A DNA stretch of 64,000 nt, taken from DASXMT01 sp963812965 (GTDB lineage Bacteria; Actinomycetota; Acidimicrobiia; Acidimicrobiales; RAAP-2). The stretch is taken from positions 480,934 to 544,933 of the forward strand of contig CAWEXG010000002.1 in assembly GCA_963812965.1 (NCBI GenBank). The letters are read 5' to 3'. Below, one piece after another: positions 1-7,954 of the stretch (the first letter of the stretch is position 1; each line of letters begins with the position of its first letter). The notes beneath the pieces are model-generated. The model saw only the letters and a program-made list of their open reading frames with translations, was not told where the DNA came from and searched no databases. A program made the position numbers and the translations under genes.

Positions 1-1319
1 AGAGGTCCGTGCCGTCTACGCCGACGGCCGGTGGACGCCCGAGCAGATCGCCGCTCGTTTCGACACGACCGTCGGACAGGAGCGGATGCCACTGATCGAC
101 CAGCTCGAGGAGTACCGCCGGGCGGCCGAGGCGAAGGCCAAGGCGGAGGCTGAAGGGGCCAAGTAGCGAGGGGCCATGGGGTGGCCGGCTCCGGTCGGCC
201 CCCTCGTGGCTCTGGGTTCAGCCCGGCGTCGTGCTCTCGGGCTGGGTCGCCGATCCCGACCTCAATCCCGACCCCAACCTCAATCCCGACCGCCGACACG
301 GCCACAGGTGTCGACGGGGTCGTCGCCGTCCCGCTGTCGCCGTCCACCCTGTCGCTGCCGGTAATCGGAGATCTTCCGGCGTCGCCGTCGGTGTCGGTAT
401 CAGCGCCGGTATCAGCGTCGCCGGAGCGCCACCGCAGGAACGGCTTGATGCGGGTGGCCAGCACGATGAGGCCGGCCACGCTGAGGGCGACGCCGGCCAG
501 CTCCACCAGGTCGAAGCCGACGTGACTGGGATCGCTGAGCCACAGGTGCTCATCGAAGTACCGCTCGATTCCCCACAGCACCATGCCCACTCCGATGACG
601 ATGCCTGCCGGTGGCAACGACCGACCGACCGACTGGCCGGTGGCTGCACCATTCGCACTGTCCGCTATCACCGAGCCGGCGGTGTCGACGGCGCCGGCGG
701 TATCGCCGGTATCCGCGGCAGCAAGAGACACGTTCTGTGGCGCCTGGTTGCGAAGCCACCGTTCCACCAGGAGCAAGATGCCGAAGATGGAGAAGTCGCA
801 GATGGCCTGGAAGACCGGCACCGGTAGCCGCTTCCCGACCTCGCCGGCGTAGTACATCCCGAACCAAGCGGTGGTGGGGTGCCCACCTCCCCGCACCATG
901 AGCTGTGGGCCGAGCAGTCGACCCATGCCCCAGCACGCCATGAGCACCGGGGCGATCAGATCGAGCATGCGGGTGGTCGAGATCTCAGGGCACCGTCGCC
1001 GGGAGCTGATGATGCCGACGGGAACGGCGAAGATGAGGCCACCGAACGAGGACAGACCGCCTTGCCAGATGGCAAAAATCTGTAACGGATCGCTCCGGTA
1101 GTCCGACAGGTTGGGGAGGACGCTGAATACGCGGGCGCCGACGATGGCGGCCACGATCACCCACAAGAACATCCCGGTGACCCACTGCCATGGGTAGCCG
1201 TTGTTCCGGAGCCGTCGTTCTGTGTACCGGAGGCCGAACCAGAAGGTGAGAGCCAGGCCGATGCCGTAGGTATGGACTTCGATGAACCAGATGTGGAAGG
1301 CGACGGGGATTGGTCTCAT
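1..1319 (-). CDS. lgt: Prolipoprotein diacylglyceryl transferase (Lgt)-like membrane protein, C-terminus not reached
   Basis: Starts at ATG 1319-1317 (MRPIPVAFHIWFIEVHTYGI) and stays open to the left window edge. Lgt transfers diacylglycerol from phosphatidylglycerol to the lipobox cysteine of prolipoproteins in the cytoplasmic membrane. The N-terminus, the IFAIWQGGLSSFGGLIFA segment (the Lgt HGGL region) and the later WFGMYYAGEVGKRLPVP segment fit the family, with several hydrophobic helices. The usual signature R-x-G-N-F-x-N-x-E is replaced by GRLLGPQLMVRGGGHPT: the Arg is kept but the Asn and Glu are not, so activity is uncertain. After about residue 285 the frame is low-complexity (Asp/Thr/Gly and repeated GIEVG units) and then overlaps the neighbouring plus-strand gene, so the true end may be earlier than it appears or hidden by a frame error. 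Confidence 0.65.
   Translation of the reverse strand, partial: MRPIPVAFHIWFIEVHTYGIGLALTFWFGLRYTERRLRNNGYPWQWVTGMFLWVIVAAIVGARVFSVLPNLSDYRSDPLQIFAIWQGGLSSFGGLIFAVPVGIISSRRRCPEISTTRMLDLIAPVLMACWGMGRLLGPQLMVRGGGHPTTAWFGMYYAGEVGKRLPVPVFQAICDFSIFGILLLVERWLRNQAPQNVSLAAADTGDTAGAVDTAGSVIADSANGAATGQSVGRSLPPAGIVIGVGMVLWGIERYFDEHLWLSDPSHVGFDLVELAGVALSVAGLIVLATRIKPFLRWRSGDADTGADTDTDGDAGRSPITGSDRVDGDSGTATTPSTPVAVSAVGIEVGVGIEVGIGDPAREHDAGLNPEPRGGRPEPATPWPLATWPLQPPPWPSPRPPGGTPRAGRSVASAPVRRSCRNERRSARASTGRRRRRHGP
2..166 (+). CDS. C-terminal fragment of an unrecognised protein
   Basis: The frame starting at base 2 is open from the window edge and ends at TAG 164-166, giving 54 residues. It contains a short segment with a DGRWTPEQIAARF stretch followed by a charged, Ala/Glu/Lys-rich helical tail ending in EAEGAK. 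I do not recognise the family. It lies entirely inside the open reading frame of the Lgt-like gene on the other strand, so one of the two reading frames must be overextended here, or the genes overlap convergently. The amino-acid composition (balanced helix, no Pro/Arg runs) makes this strand the more convincing coding one between 2 and 166. Confidence 0.45.
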   Translation, partial: EVRAVYADGRWTPEQIAARFDTTVGQERMPLIDQLEEYRRAAEAKAKAEAEGAK

Positions 1320-1458
1320 GGTCGGCTCAAGGTCGGCAACGAGCCGGCCTCATTCGCTGCCGGCGTCCTCCCAGTATGCACCAGGGCCTCAAGAAGACAG
1401 ACCTCGGCTCAGGAAGGGGCAGAGCGGGGTGAGAAGGTCGGTGGAGTGGCAGGTGGGA

Positions 1459-2739
1459 TCAGGGCCGGCCTGCGCCCACGAAAGGCTCGTAACCGTCGGA
1501 GGCATCGGAAGCGGTATCGGTCCGGATGGGAGTGATGTGCACGACGTTTCCGGTGTCGGGCGCTTCGATCATCTCACCGCCGCCGATGTACATGGCCACG
1601 TGATCGGAGCCGCCCGGGCCGTAGAACAGGAGGTCACCGGGCTCCATGTCGTTGACCGGCACCGGCGTCGAGTCGTCGTACTGCGCGCCCGAGTAGTGAG
1701 GAAGGCTCACGCCCGCCTGGCCCCATGCCCACATGACCAGACCGGAGCAGTCGAACCCGACGCCAGGGGTTGCGCCGCCCCACACGTAGGGCACACCGAG
1801 CTGGGTCTCGGCTGCATTGACGGCCACCTGCCCTGCCGAGCTGGGCGCTGGTGCCGAGCCCCCGCCCCCGCCACCTCCGCCACTGCTGGGTGTCTGTGTT
1901 GCCGGTGTCGTTGCAGGTTGGGTAGCGGGTTGTGTTGTTCCTGCGTTCTGGGTCTGTGCCGTGGGCTGGGCAGCGGCGATGGCAGCGGCCTGCACCTTCT
2001 GCTGTTCGGCCTGGGCCACCTGCGCTGCCTGTTGTTGGGCGATCAATGTCGCCACCGTGCTGTTGTCGCTGGCCAACGTGGCGTTCTCCTGGGCTTCCAG
2101 GGCGTTGGCCTGGGTCGTGGCGTTCGAGATGTTGCTCTGGGCAGCGGACGCCTGCGACTGCTGCTGCTTCAACGTGGTCTGCTGGCTCTCCAGCACCGCT
2201 TGTGCCGAGTGAAGGTGGGCGATGGTGACGTCGGTGTTCCCGGCGGCGATGTCCGAGTACTCGGCGCGGATGCCTGCTGCATCCGTGGCGGAGTTGAACA
2301 GGTCGGAGATCTGGGACGACGCCCCGCCGTCCACATACGCGCGAACCGCTTCTTTTCGAAGCTGGGCCTGGTCGTGGTCGACCTGATGTTGGGTCTGGGT
2401 CAGCTGTGCTTGCGTCTTGGTGATCTGGACGTTGACCTGTTGCAGTTGGTAGTTGGCTGCGTCGTACTGCTGCGACAGGGCATCGATGCGCGAGTTGGTG
2501 GTAGCGAGCTGAGCCTCGACCGCTGCAGCCTGGGCTTGGGCGTCAGAGACAGCATCGGCTCCGGCAGGGCTCAGCGGGAGTGCCACGACAACGGTCGTTC
2601 CAGCAGCGATGACGGCGGCGAGCACAGTGGTGGTCCAGCGTCGCTGTCCACGACGAAGGCGTGTCCGCCGCTGCGATGTGGCCGGGCTTCCCGTTTGTTC
2701 ACCGACCGAAGAAGGTTCGCGTGTGCTGGTCAAGTACAT
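1459..2739 (-). CDS. Secreted coiled-coil NlpC/P60 peptidoglycan hydrolase (copy A)
   Basis: A predicted secreted cell-wall endopeptidase that would cut stem peptides in peptidoglycan. From the N-terminus: an Arg-rich segment, a hydrophobic signal sequence (TTTVLAAVIAAGTTVVVALPL, ending near AGADA), about 200 residues of Gln/Ala-rich coiled coil (QQYDAANYQLQQVN, TQAQLTQTQHQ), a Pro/Thr/Gln and poly-Gly linker, and a C-terminal NlpC/P60 domain with the catalytic Cys in GFDCSGL and the His in DHVAMYIGG. This is the PcsB/CwlO-like architecture. The frame is open further upstream (ATGs at 2763 and 2790, and into the next gene); I chose ATG 2739 because its signal sequence then lines up with the paralogue just upstream. 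The start is not certain. Confidence 0.8.
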   Translation of the reverse strand: MYLTSTREPSSVGEQTGSPATSQRRTRLRRGQRRWTTTVLAAVIAAGTTVVVALPLSPAGADAVSDAQAQAAAVEAQLATTNSRIDALSQQYDAANYQLQQVNVQITKTQAQLTQTQHQVDHDQAQLRKEAVRAYVDGGASSQISDLFNSATDAAGIRAEYSDIAAGNTDVTIAHLHSAQAVLESQQTTLKQQQSQASAAQSNISNATTQANALEAQENATLASDNSTVATLIAQQQAAQVAQAEQQKVQAAAIAAAQPTAQTQNAGTTQPATQPATTPATQTPSSGGGGGGGGSAPAPSSAGQVAVNAAETQLGVPYVWGGATPGVGFDCSGLVMWAWGQAGVSLPHYSGAQYDDSTPVPVNDMEPGDLLFYGPGGSDHVAMYIGGGEMIEAPDTGNVVHITPIRTDTASDASDGYEPFVGAGRP

Positions 2740-2902
2740 AAGCAACCGACAGCTTTCGTACATGAGAGAATTTTGTCGCTGAAAGTCCATCACTACAATG
2801 GCATAGGTGTCCGCTCGACCAGTGGATACCCGGTTCTGTCTAGGCTGAGCCGCAATCGCCGAGGCGTTGTCACGCTCATGGTTACTGCTATCAAGGACCT
2901 GC

Positions 2903-4093
2903 TTAGGGGCGTCCGGCGCCCACGAAGCCGTCACCGGTGCGTATCGGAGTGATGTCCACGAACGCTCCGGTGTCAGGTGCTTCGATCATCATGCCGCCAC
3001 CGATATACATGGCCACGTGCTCGGAGCCGCCCGGACCGTAGAACAGAAGGTCGCCGGGCTCCATGTCGGATACCGGTACCGGTGCGGAGTCGTCGTACTG
3101 CGCGCCCGAGTAGTGAGGAAGGCTCACGCCCGCCTGGCCCCACGCCCATGCGGTCAGACCCGAGCAGTCGAAGCCCACGCCCGGCTCCTCGGCTCCGTAC
3201 ACATAGGGCACACCGAGCTGGGTCTCGGCAGCGGCAACGGCTGCACCGCCTCCCGAACCGGAAGGAGGTGGTGGTGCGGTCGCACCGCCTCCGCCTCCGC
3301 CGCCTCCGTTGTCCGTGGTGGTGTCTTGTGCGGTCTGCTCTGTCGCCGCCTTGGCGTTGGCCGTTGCTGCAGCGGCAGCCGAAGCAGCCTGCTGCTGTGC
3401 CTGCTGCGCAGCCTGTTGCTGGGCGACCAGTGTCGACACCGTGCTGTTGTCACTGGCCAGCGTGGCGTTCTCCTGGTCCTCCAAGGCGGTGGCCTGGCTG
3501 GTGGCGTTCGAGATGCTCTGTTGGGCAGCAGACGCCTGCGACTGTTGCTGCTTCAGCGTGGTCTGCTGGCCCTGGAGCTGGGCCTGGGCGGTGTGGAGGT
3601 TGTCGATGGTGATGGTGGCATCACCGGCGGCGATGCCTGAGTACTCGGCGCGGATGCCCGCTGCGTCCGTGGCCGAGGTGAACAGATCGGTGATCTGCGT
3701 TGACGTGCCGCCGTTGACATACGACTTGATGGCCTCGAGACGAAGCTGGGCCTGATCGTGGGAGACCTGATGTTGGGTCTGGGTCAGCTGTGCCTGCGTC
3801 TTCGTGATCTGGTTGTTGACCTGCTGCAGCTGGTAGTTGGCTTCGTCGTACTGCTGTGAGAGGGAAGCGACGTGTGCCTGGGTCGACGCTATCTGGGCTT
3901 CGACGGACGCAGCCTGAGCTTGGGCGTCAGAAATAGCATCCGCACCGGCCGGCTGCGGAGCGAGGGCTACCACCGAGGTGAGCCCTGTGACGATAGCTAG
4001 GGTGAGCATCGCTAGAACCCGATGCCGGATCCCTCTGCGTACCTCTTTTGCACCTATCTTCGCCGTCGAATACTGCTTCTCGACGTCAGTCAC
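2903..4093 (-). CDS. Secreted coiled-coil NlpC/P60 peptidoglycan hydrolase (copy B)
   Basis: A tandem paralogue of the gene at 1459-2739 on the same strand, starting at GTG 4093. It has the same order of parts: signal sequence (HRVLAMLTLAIVTGLTSVVAL then AGADA), a long coiled coil, an Ala/Thr plus poly-Gly linker, and an NlpC/P60 domain with Cys in GFDCSGL and His in EHVAMYIGG. The catalytic domain is nearly the same as in copy A (PYVYGAEEPGVGFDCSGL against PYVWGGATPGVGFDCSGL), while the linkers have diverged. About 160 bp separate the two genes, so each may have its own promoter. Predicted role: peptidoglycan remodelling at growth or division. Confidence 0.85.
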   Translation of the reverse strand: MTDVEKQYSTAKIGAKEVRRGIRHRVLAMLTLAIVTGLTSVVALAPQPAGADAISDAQAQAASVEAQIASTQAHVASLSQQYDEANYQLQQVNNQITKTQAQLTQTQHQVSHDQAQLRLEAIKSYVNGGTSTQITDLFTSATDAAGIRAEYSGIAAGDATITIDNLHTAQAQLQGQQTTLKQQQSQASAAQQSISNATSQATALEDQENATLASDNSTVSTLVAQQQAAQQAQQQAASAAAAATANAKAATEQTAQDTTTDNGGGGGGGGATAPPPPSGSGGGAAVAAAETQLGVPYVYGAEEPGVGFDCSGLTAWAWGQAGVSLPHYSGAQYDDSAPVPVSDMEPGDLLFYGPGGSEHVAMYIGGGMMIEAPDTGAFVDITPIRTGDGFVGAGRP

Positions 4094-4369
4094 AACGAGT
4101 CAATTGTTTAGTACACCAGGTTCCGAGCCGCAAGGACCCACCACTAATTGCCACTGTGACCTGGAGAGACTCTGCGTCATCCCGCGGAGACAGCCCAGAC
4201 ATGGTCACTGCAGAGCCCACGATATTGTCGTTACTGCCAACGAGATCATCGAAATTGCTTGCAACAGAGGTCATCGATCGGGGCTGCTTCTGTGGCTCTC
4301 ACAAGGGAGAATACGGATGATCATGATTTCGGATCGTGATCCGGGGGCATCAGGGTCTGGACGACCGGG
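4094..4369. other. Intergenic region between divergent genes
   Basis: Holds the divergent promoters of the NlpC/P60 gene (minus) and the DUF885 gene (plus). It is less GC-rich than its surroundings. Short complementary stretches (GTGACC at 4156-4161 and GGTCAC at 4203-4208) could form a hairpin in the NlpC leader, but I could not match it to a known riboswitch such as ydaO. Confidence 0.3.
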
Positions 4370-5629
4370 ATGATGAGCGACCCCGGAGTGATCGACCGGT
4401 ATCTGACCCTGGGACTGCGACTGGGGCGGCACATCGACGGGTTGGTCGATGCGTACTACGGACTTCGTGAGCGCTTCGATCGGGTGCAGGTGGAGCCGGT
4501 GCTTCCGCCGGAGCAGTTGATGGTCGATGCCCGAGCGTTGCTCGCCGACATCGATGCCGGCACCTCACTCGCTGTCGGTGACGGTGTTGGCGGCGACGGT
4601 TTTGTTCGGTCTGGTTCGGAAGACGGTGCCGCACCGGCACGACGTCGCTGGCTCCGCGCTCAGGTCCTGGGGTTGGCGACGACGGCGCGCAAGTTACATG
4701 GCGAGCCGATCGCGTACGTCGACGAGGTCGAGGCGTGTTACGGGGTGCGACCCTCTCGCGTTTCCGAGGAGACGCTCAACGACGCCCACCGCCAGCTCGC
4801 CGAGGTGCTCCCCGGCACGGGACCGCTCGCTGATCGACTGATCCTCTGGCGTGAATCTCATGCCGTGCCAGTGGACAAGCTCCGCTCCGCCATCGATTCG
4901 TTGGCCGAAGACCTGCGCGCTCGCACCCGCACCTTGTTCGGTCTCCCTGACGGCGAGCACATCGAGTTCGAACTGGTGACCGGCCAACCGTGGGCAGGCT
5001 TTAACTACTACCTCGGCGATCTTCGCAGCCGGGTAGCGGTCAACACCGATCTTCCCGTGCTCTCCACCAGCCTGGCTCATCTGGTTGCCCACGAGGCCTA
5101 CCCGGGCCATCACACCGAGCACACCCGGAAGGAGATCGGGCTGGTCCGACGCCGACACTGGTTGGAGGAGTCGATCTTCTTGGTGGGGACGCCCCAGTGC
5201 CTGCTGGCCGAAGGGCTCGCCGATCTGGGTCTGGAAGTGGTGATGGGGAGACATCCGGAGGCCACGGTGGCCGAGCACTTGCACCCGCTGGGCATCCGCT
5301 ACGACACCGACGTGGTGCGGGCGGTGTCGGAGGTCGGAGAGGCGCTGGGTGGTGTCCGCCAGAACGCGGCGTTCCGTCTCCACGAAGACGGTGCCGATCC
5401 GCACGTGGTGACAGCCGAGGTGGCTCGGTGGGGCCTGCTCCCACAAGAGCGCGCCGCCAAGGCCGTCGAGTTCTTGGTGCATCCCACCTGGAGGGCGTAC
5501 CTCACCTGTTACGTCGAAGGGCTGCCCCTGTGCCGCCGGTTCGTCGGGGGGGATCCTGCCCGCTTCGACCGCCTGCTCTCCGAGCAGCTCACCCCCGCCG
5601 ATCTCCTCACTGATTCGGCTCTTCCTTGA
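4370..5629 (+). CDS. DUF885 family protein (predicted metallopeptidase-like)
   Basis: 419 residues, the usual size for a single-domain DUF885 protein. The diagnostic signature is VAHEAYPGHHTEH near residue 243, the HExxPGHH motif that resembles a zinc-peptidase HExxH. Other family features are the NYYLGDLRSRVAVNTDLP segment before it and the C-terminal segment that runs from LLPQERAAKAVEFLVHP to YVEGLPLCRRFVGGDPARF. No signal peptide is visible, so it is predicted cytoplasmic. Two adjacent ATGs (4370 and 4373) can serve as start; no strong ribosome site is seen. Substrate unknown; the peptidase role is inferred from family membership. Confidence 0.75.
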   Translation: MMSDPGVIDRYLTLGLRLGRHIDGLVDAYYGLRERFDRVQVEPVLPPEQLMVDARALLADIDAGTSLAVGDGVGGDGFVRSGSEDGAAPARRRWLRAQVLGLATTARKLHGEPIAYVDEVEACYGVRPSRVSEETLNDAHRQLAEVLPGTGPLADRLILWRESHAVPVDKLRSAIDSLAEDLRARTRTLFGLPDGEHIEFELVTGQPWAGFNYYLGDLRSRVAVNTDLPVLSTSLAHLVAHEAYPGHHTEHTRKEIGLVRRRHWLEESIFLVGTPQCLLAEGLADLGLEVVMGRHPEATVAEHLHPLGIRYDTDVVRAVSEVGEALGGVRQNAAFRLHEDGADPHVVTAEVARWGLLPQERAAKAVEFLVHPTWRAYLTCYVEGLPLCRRFVGGDPARFDRLLSEQLTPADLLTDSALP

Positions 5630-5720
5630 GCCAATTTCGTCTGGGTATTTGGAACCGGCTTCATCCCAGCTCAGCTCCTCCGGAACCCCACGCGCCGCCA
5701 GAAAAGATCAGATCGCGCTA

Positions 5721-5749
5721 TTGACAAGATAAAGAACCTGGAGTTAGAT
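5721..5749 (+). promoter_or_regulatory. Promoter of surface-protein copy 1, conserved in copy 2
   Basis: TTGACA (5721-5726), a 17-bp spacer, then TTAGAT (5744-5749). The same boxes with the same spacing lie before copy 2 at 58328-58356. About 95 bp of untranslated leader, also conserved between the two copies, follow before the ATG. The -10 box is weak; support comes from the conservation. Confidence 0.55.
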
Positions 5750-6040
5750 GCCATCGCGACCAGTTTGGGAAACGAAGAGTGTGTACCATCTGATCGAGAA
5801 GATACGAAACACCAGTTTTTATCAACCAAGCGAAAGCAGGGGGATGTACATGTTCCGGGGACGTCGCAACACAGCAGTAACCCGCGATGCCCAGGCTGAG
5901 AATTCTCAATCTGGGAAAGTTCTCGCGGGGGGGGGTGGGGGAGTAACTCCCTAAGTTTTTCCCACGCACAGTCACGTAATGCTCACTTCACCGGCGGCTA
6001 TGCCCGCCGGTTTTTCGCGGCCATAACAGCAACACTCCTG

Positions 6041-7954
6041 GTGATAGGCGTAATAACAGGCACTGTGGCTGGAATTGGCGTCACCACAGCCAGTGCAGCC
6101 ACCCCGTTGTCGATCACCACGACCTCGCCACTGCCATTGGCACCGCTGAATACCCCGTACTCGGTCACCTTGACAGCCACTGGTGGCACTGGTTCTGACA
6201 CCTGGAGCGTAGCTACTGGGTCCACACTGCCCAGCTGGCTGAGCCTGGATACAACGACTGGTGTGCTGTCTGGCACCCCAACGACAGATGCCACTGCCAC
6301 CTTTGCAGTGACCGTCACCGACTCGGCCAGCCCTGCTGACACCGCTACCTCGGGTCAGCTCACGCTGTATGCCGGAAACGGCGGGACGGAGCCGTTCTCG
6401 CTCAACATGACGTCGGGCTCCTGGACGGTGCTGTCGAGCTCTGCTCCGGAACCCTTCCCACCCCAGACGACCACCACGCTCACTGGCCAGGTTGATCCGC
6501 TCACCGGTGTCATCTCTGGGGCAACGTTGAGCTTGCCGGAGCAACCGAATACATGCAGCGCAGCTGCTGGAGGGTGCACCACCTACATCATGACTGAGGC
6601 CGATCCGGGTACGGCCACCGGCCAGATCAACTCGAATGGTGGCATCACTCTCAACGACAGCCTTTCGTACACCCTCGACATCACCTCACCACCGATAGCC
6701 GCCGGTGAGAGCTGCCTGTCGACCCCGATCAACATGGTCTTCCAGTCCACTGCTCCCTATAACTCAAGCACCGGCGATGTGACGATCGCTGCATCCAACT
6801 ACACCATCCCCGACTTCACCGATGTGCCAGGGGCTCCCCCTGCGCCGGGAGGATACCCAGGCTCCTGTGGGATCGCTGAAGGCTCGCTTAATAATGGGAA
6901 CTACCCGTTCCAGGTGGCAGGCAGCACCAACAACAACACCACGCTCAACCTCCAGGGCACTGGTCTTCCCATCCCACCACCACCAGGGAAGGCCACCACG
7001 AACGTGCTCTCGGCCAGCCCTGCCAGCCCGCAGCTGACAACGACTTCGGTGACCCTGACCGATATGATCAGCTCAGGCGGCGCCACGGCCACTACCGCTA
7101 CGGGCAACATCAACTTCATCGCCAACGGCAACGTGCTTGCCACAGTACCGGTTAGCAACGGGGCTGCCACCTACACAACAACGACCTTGCCGAGCCAGAC
7201 CAATCAGCTGACGGCGATCTACTCCGGCGATTTCCACTACTCCGGCAGCACCTCGGCGGTGGTGCCGTACACAATCCAACCGCTGCCATCAGTCACGCTG
7301 AACTTGCCCACCGCAGTCGAGCTGTCGTCGCCGACCCCGACCCCGATGTCAGTGACCATCGCCAACCCCTCGACGAGCCAGACGTGGAGTTCCAACTACC
7401 TCCAAATCCAGATCCAGAACCCGAACGGATTCGAAACTGGCGATGCGACAGTCGCCTACCAAGACAGTGCGGGCGATTGGTGCCAGATGCCAACGATCTT
7501 CAACGGCTGGCTGTTCGTGTACTTCAGCGGTTTCGCAACCTCATGTGGCACACCACCCAGCTCGTTCTCGCTTGCTCCTGGAGCTTCGATCACCCTCAAT
7601 CTCCAGGTTTCACTTACGTATGACCCCAATCAGTATGGTCCCGGCGAAGCGGACGTCATTGCAACGCTCTACAACGGGAGCTGCACGGTTCCGGTCACGG
7701 GCCTCTTCCCGTGCACTCCATCCGACAGCCCGTTCAACTCCATCGCGCTCGACACCCAGTGGCGCTCCCCAAGCCGATGGCACGTTCATCATGACCTATG
7801 GGGCACGGTCTCCGGTGAGCTTCAGCAACAACAGTATTCCCACGACGCCGGTGCCCGAGGGGTACACGATCCTTCCATACGTCTTTGTGATGGCTGCGTC
7901 AGATCCGTACGGCATCATGCCCGGCCCGTCAGGGTCGATCACGTATCTCGTTGA
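6041..7954 (+). CDS. Surface-protein copy 1, N-terminal Ig-like part
   Basis: The open frame between the two shifts. From GTG 6041 it encodes the end of the signal sequence (VAGIGVTTASAA), then a He_PIG/cadherin-like domain (NTPYSVTLTATGGTGSDTW, LSGTPTTDATATFAVTVTDS), a middle region of unknown fold with paired cysteines, and a Big_5-like Ig domain (LTTTSVTLTDMISSGG, ATYTTTTLPSQTNQLTAIYS). Homology with copy 2 ends at about base 7758; the last 65 or so residues are out of frame. The frame is open upstream of 6041 through the hydrophobic segment but has no start codon there. Confidence 0.6.
   Translation: MIGVITGTVAGIGVTTASAATPLSITTTSPLPLAPLNTPYSVTLTATGGTGSDTWSVATGSTLPSWLSLDTTTGVLSGTPTTDATATFAVTVTDSASPADTATSGQLTLYAGNGGTEPFSLNMTSGSWTVLSSSAPEPFPPQTTTTLTGQVDPLTGVISGATLSLPEQPNTCSAAAGGCTTYIMTEADPGTATGQINSNGGITLNDSLSYTLDITSPPIAAGESCLSTPINMVFQSTAPYNSSTGDVTIAASNYTIPDFTDVPGAPPAPGGYPGSCGIAEGSLNNGNYPFQVAGSTNNNTTLNLQGTGLPIPPPPGKATTNVLSASPASPQLTTTSVTLTDMISSGGATATTATGNINFIANGNVLATVPVSNGAATYTTTTLPSQTNQLTAIYSGDFHYSGSTSAVVPYTIQPLPSVTLNLPTAVELSSPTPTPMSVTIANPSTSQTWSSNYLQIQIQNPNGFETGDATVAYQDSAGDWCQMPTIFNGWLFVYFSGFATSCGTPPSSFSLAPGASITLNLQVSLTYDPNQYGPGEADVIATLYNGSCTVPVTGLFPCTPSDSPFNSIALDTQWRSPSRWHVHHDLWGTVSGELQQQQYSHDAGARGVHDPSIRLCDGCVRSVRHHARPVRVDHVSR

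Noticed and set aside
1282..2952. A 556-codon plus-strand open frame
   Set aside because: It mirrors the NlpC/P60 gene; its Cys/Leu/Gly runs are the antisense of the coiled coil.
4094..4369. Possible ydaO (c-di-AMP) riboswitch before an NlpC/P60 gene
   Set aside because: Such riboswitches often precede wall hydrolase genes in actinobacteria, but the conserved sequence blocks are not present here.
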